Shown here: piece after piece, positions 61,320 through 64,000 of the stretch | How the letters are laid out: the number at the start of each line of letters is the position of its first letter | How positions within the stretch are numbered: position 1 is the first letter of the stretch | Assembly: GCA_028823995.1 (NCBI GenBank) | Contig: JAPPFD010000030.1 | Coordinates: 62,001 to 126,000 of the forward strand | Origin: a bacterium | Lineage (GTDB): Bacteria; Actinomycetota; Acidimicrobiia; Spongiisociales; ZC4RG35 | Length of the DNA: 64,000 nucleotides | Direction: 5' to 3' | Translations under genes and position numbers: made by a program | Notes under the pieces: model-generated | Database searches by the model: none | What the model was told of the DNA's origin: nothing | Seen by the model: only the letters and a program-made list of their open reading frames with translations

Positions 61320-63290
61320 ATGAAGAGACTGAAGGGCCGGGCATGGCTCGGCATCATTATCGCCTTGACGCTGATCGCCACCGCCTGCGGCGATGACGGT
61401 GCGGCCGACGAGGCTGCCGACGAGGCAGCGGCCCAGGCCGAGGCAGCCGCAGCAGCCCAGGCCGAAGCCGACGCAGCCCAGGCCGCAGCGGCAGCAGCCC
61501 AGGCCGAAGCCGACGCAGCGCAAGCAGCCTTGGAGGCAGCCCAAGCCGAAGCCGAAGAGGCTCAAATGGCGCTGGAAGAGGCCGAGGCAGCCGCAGCAGC
61601 CGGTGGGGAGGAGGCACAAGCCGCCCTCGATGAGGCCATGAAGGCGGCTGAAGAGGCAGAAATGGCTGCCATGGACGCAGCCCAAGCTGCCGAAGAAGCA
61701 CAAATGGAGGCCGACGAATCGCAGAAGCAGGTCGAAGAAGCTCAGATGCAGGTCGAAGAAGCTCAGATGCAAATCGAGGAGTTGATGGGCGGAGGAACCA
61801 TCGTCTTCGGCTCCAACCAGGAGCCCCTACAACTTGACGCCTTCGCCGCTCTCTCGGTCAACGACATGGCGGTTGCCGCCCAGATCTATGAGACGCTCGT
61901 CATCCTGGGGCAGGGAATGCAGATCCATCCCGGATTGGCCACCCACTGGACCCAGAGTGCCGACGCCACCGAGATCACCTTCACGCTTCGAGAGGGAGTC
62001 ACTTTCCACAACGGCGATCCCCTCAATGCGGAAGTGGTCAAAGCCCACTTTGACCGGTTGAAGGGCGACGTCACCGGATCGCAGACCGCGCTGCTCGCCG
62101 TCAACTACCAGGACACCGAGGTCATAGACGACAACACCATCAAGTTGATCTTCTCGGCGCCCGTACCCGACATCCTCATCGACCTGGCGGCTCCAGGCGC
62201 GGGAATCACCAACGCGGCGGCTGTGGAAGCGCTGGGCGACGATGCCGGTCGACAACCGATCGGCACCGGTCCGTTCATCTTCGAGGAATGGGTGGAAGGA
62301 AGCCACATTTCCATGGTGCGTAACCCCGACTGGACATGGGGAGCATTCTCCTTCTACGGTACCACCGGTCCGGCCCGCGTCGAGCGGGTGATCTTCCGGT
62401 ACATCCCGGACGAGCAGGCCCGCACCGCGGCCCTCTCCACCGGCGAGATCCACTTCCTGGACCTGGTTCCCTTCCAGAACATCGCCCCACTGGAGGCGCT
62501 GGATGGAATAACAGTGGAAGGCTTCTCCCTGCCCGGCTTGCCGCAGGCCAACGCCATCAACCCCAACATCTCCCCCACCTCGGACATCCGGGTGCGCCAG
62601 GCGATCTTGCACGCGGTTGACCAAGACGCAATCGTCCGGGCGGTGTTCTTCGGACGGGCGCCGGCTGCCTTCGGGCCGCTCTCCAGCGACTTTGCCGAGT
62701 ACGACCCGATCGTGGAGACCTACTACCCGCTTGACCCGGCTCGCTCCGTCGAATTGCTGGAGGAGGCCGGATGGGTATTGGGCGATGACGGTGTCCGCCG
62801 CAAGGGTGATGAAACGCTGAGCGTCAAGATCATCGAGAATGCCAGCTGGAACCCGTGGGTCGACCTTCTGCAGGCCCAGTTGAATGAGATCGGCTTCGAC
62901 GCCGAGGTCGTCACCCACGAGGGCGGCGGCTACTACACCGTGACCGGCGAGACCCAGTTCGCACTTCCATCGATGGGTGACGTGTTCGGCTCCCCGGCCA
63001 CCATTCGCCGGGACTTCCACTCCTCGTCAATCGGCCCCGGCAACATCAACGTCGGGCACATCGACGACCCGCAGTTGGACGCCCTTCTGGATGCCGCCTT
63101 CGTGGAGGTGAACGTCGGCAAGCGCGCCGAGATCCTCTCTGAGTTCCAGCGCTACATGATGGACCAGGCCTACATGGTCCCCATCATCGAGCTGCACTTC
63201 TTCACGGCGTTCTCCGACGCCTTGAGTGGATTCTCGGTTGACGGCACCGGGTTCTACAAGTACTTCGCAGGAGCAGCCCTGAGCCAGTAG
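61320..63290 (+). CDS. family 5 substrate-binding lipoprotein on an Ala/Glu helical stalk
   Basis: 656 residues. The signal peptide ends in a lipobox (IATAC, Cys23). Residues 28-156 are an Ala/Glu/Gln-rich helix or coiled coil with heptad- and 14-residue repeats (AQAEADAAQAA, VEEAQMQ twice). Then comes a normal SBP_bac_5 domain (TIVFGSNQEPLQLDAFAAL to the C terminus, with TLREGVTFHNGDPLNAEVVKAHF and RQAILHAVDQDAIVRAVF). Such proteins bind peptides, nickel or small solutes for Dpp/Opp importers. The stalk, about 130 residues, is not a usual part of the family. Confidence 0.93.
   Translation: MKRLKGRAWLGIIIALTLIATACGDDGAADEAADEAAAQAEAAAAAQAEADAAQAAAAAAQAEADAAQAALEAAQAEAEEAQMALEEAEAAAAAGGEEAQAALDEAMKAAEEAEMAAMDAAQAAEEAQMEADESQKQVEEAQMQVEEAQMQIEELMGGGTIVFGSNQEPLQLDAFAALSVNDMAVAAQIYETLVILGQGMQIHPGLATHWTQSADATEITFTLREGVTFHNGDPLNAEVVKAHFDRLKGDVTGSQTALLAVNYQDTEVIDDNTIKLIFSAPVPDILIDLAAPGAGITNAAAVEALGDDAGRQPIGTGPFIFEEWVEGSHISMVRNPDWTWGAFSFYGTTGPARVERVIFRYIPDEQARTAALSTGEIHFLDLVPFQNIAPLEALDGITVEGFSLPGLPQANAINPNISPTSDIRVRQAILHAVDQDAIVRAVFFGRAPAAFGPLSSDFAEYDPIVETYYPLDPARSVELLEEAGWVLGDDGVRRKGDETLSVKIIENASWNPWVDLLQAQLNEIGFDAEVVTHEGGGYYTVTGETQFALPSMGDVFGSPATIRRDFHSSSIGPGNINVGHIDDPQLDALLDAAFVEVNVGKRAEILSEFQRYMMDQAYMVPIIELHFFTAFSDALSGFSVDGTGFYKYFAGAALSQ
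61449..61772 (+). repeat. in-frame repeats encoding the helical stalk
   Basis: Two almost identical 29-bp stretches start at 61449 and 61491 (42 bp apart, 14 codons). A tandem 21-bp unit sits at 61731-61751 and 61752-61772 (VEEAQMQ twice). These look like internal duplications that lengthened the stalk; they keep the frame. Confidence 0.65.
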
Positions 63291-63302
63291 CAATGTTCGA
63301 AA

Positions 63303-63377
63303 CCCGACAGGCCTGGTGTCGGACCGACACCTGGGCGGCAAAGGGAACCAACCTTTGCCGCCCAGGGCCTGTTCGGG
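63303..63377 (+). other. structured three-stem intergenic element
   Basis: CCCGACAGGCC (63303-63313) pairs with GGCCTGTTCGGG (63366-63377) as an outer stem with one bulge. Inside are GGTGTC/GACACC (63315-63320 with 63326-63331) and a perfect 15-bp hairpin, 63330-63344 with 63352-63366. No T-run follows. It lies between the binding-protein and permease genes and may protect the upstream mRNA and lower downstream expression, as REP structures do in other importer operons. Confidence 0.7.
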
Positions 63378-63397
63378 ATTGGGCAGAGTAAAAAGCA

Positions 63398-64000
63398 GTG
63401 CTGAGATACATAGTCGGCCGGCTGGCCCTGACTATCCCCGTGCTAATCGGCGTCGCCACCCTGATATTCCTGCTCATGCAGTTCATACCGGGTGACGCAG
63501 TGACAGCCAAAATGTCGGCTGGAGCAAGATTCTCCCCCGAACAGCAGGAGGTGATGCGAGAGGCTCTGGGACTCAACCGGCCGGTCATCGTCCAGTTGGG
63601 CGACTATCTGTCGGGACTGGTACGGGGCGACCTGGGCCGGTCGATTGCCGGCCGGTCGGTGATCGGTCTGGTCGGCGCCCAGATTCCCTCGACTCTGATC
63701 CTGGTGGCAGCCGGAATGATTGTCGCGCTGGTGATCGGAGTCCCTTTGGGGGTGCTCGCCGCCCGGCGGCGCAACACCCTGGTCGACACGGCGGCCATGG
63801 GGACCGCGGTGCTGGGACTGTCCGTCCCCCAGTTCTGGCTGGGACTGATGTTGATAATCCTGTTCGCGGTCAACCTGGGGTGGTTTCCGGTTCTCAGTTC
63901 GGGAGGGTTCGACGGCCTGTTTCTTCCGGCAATCACCCTGGGCCTGGCCGAAGCGGCCATACTGGCCCGACTGGTGAGAAGCAGCCTGATCGAATCCCTG
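63398..64000 (+). CDS. oligopeptide/dipeptide ABC importer permease (DppB type), partial
   Basis: The frame opens at GTG 63398 and runs to the right edge (201 codons, no stop). It reads MLRYIVGRLALTIPVLIGVATLIFLLMQFIPGDAV, the typical DppB/OppB N terminus with a first membrane helix. The helices and loops that follow (RGDLGRSIAGRSV, STLILVAAGMIVALVIGVPLGVLAARRR, LPAITLGLAEAAILARLVRSSLIESL) show the binding-protein-dependent permease motif starting at the end. It is 107 bp after the binding-protein gene with the structured element between. The rest of the operon lies outside the window. Confidence 0.9.
   Translation, partial: MLRYIVGRLALTIPVLIGVATLIFLLMQFIPGDAVTAKMSAGARFSPEQQEVMREALGLNRPVIVQLGDYLSGLVRGDLGRSIAGRSVIGLVGAQIPSTLILVAAGMIVALVIGVPLGVLAARRRNTLVDTAAMGTAVLGLSVPQFWLGLMLIILFAVNLGWFPVLSSGGFDGLFLPAITLGLAEAAILARLVRSSLIESL

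Noticed and set aside
61400-61790. Repetitive DNA that could look like a repeat array or CRISPR
   Set aside because: Repeats are in frame, of changing length and encode one helix; there are no equal-length unique spacers.

Overview
The window is 64 kb of high-GC chromosomal DNA, densely packed with genes on both strands. I found no transposase, integrase, phage gene or CRISPR array. The gene content points to a Gram-positive actinobacterium: menaquinone synthesis (menB, menA), an actinobacterial-type leuB, SUF iron-sulfur assembly with SufU and a Rieske ferredoxin, a MurA with Asp in place of the catalytic Cys, many GTG starts and ATGA/TGATG overlaps, and several starts that look leaderless. 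Thr/Pro/Ala-rich linkers in exported proteins suggest the class Acidimicrobiia or a relative. This placement is inference from gene content, not a phylogeny.

Layout. 1-6476 (minus): one run from a NYN-domain protein through queG, a TlpA-CcdA pair, ilvD, a phosphoesterase and a partial DUF1232 gene. 6570-13155 (plus): branched-chain amino acid genes ilvB-ilvN-ilvC-leuA, a small XRE regulator and leuB, headed by a leader-peptide attenuator. 13152-23957: folate cyclo-ligase, acyltransferase, ABC-2 exporter, DNA glycosylase, thioredoxin-like protein, lipoproteins, a low-GC membrane protein and a DivIVA-like coiled-coil protein. 24031-38284: SUF genes in three pieces (sufC-sufU; sufD-Rieske-sufC; sufB), interleaved with fumC, capA, a uracil-DNA glycosylase, esterases and a Gfo/Idh oxidoreductase. 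38361-49295: gltB, small enzymes, an M20 peptidase, and serA overlapping a DUF1015 gene. 49367-57744: menB-menA, meaB, nfu, murA, rpiB, a DsbB-thioredoxin pair, tRNA-Glu, a DAHP synthase-chorismate mutase fusion with its own attenuator, and an lgt-like gene. 57888-64000 (plus): an SDR, a ceramidase-like hydrolase and an oligopeptide ABC importer (ATPase, binding protein, partial permease).

How the genes work together. Most are core anabolism: Val/Leu/Ile, Ser, Glu, the entry to aromatic amino acids, menaquinone, peptidoglycan, Fe-S clusters and extracytoplasmic thiol redox. The most notable signals are two short reading frames that look like amino-acid-sensing leader peptides. One is rich in Ile/Leu/Val ahead of ilvB and one is rich in Tyr/Phe ahead of the DAHP synthase. 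Each begins a few bases downstream of a recognisable promoter and is followed by an intrinsic terminator. In the second, the end of the peptide coding region can pair with the terminator, which is the arrangement of a classical ribosome-controlled attenuator. Other points of interest are a binding protein on a long Ala/Glu-rich helical stalk, a three-stem structured intergenic element behind it, a palindromic operator-like site ahead of it, two SufC paralogues, and an Lgt homologue with altered catalytic residues.
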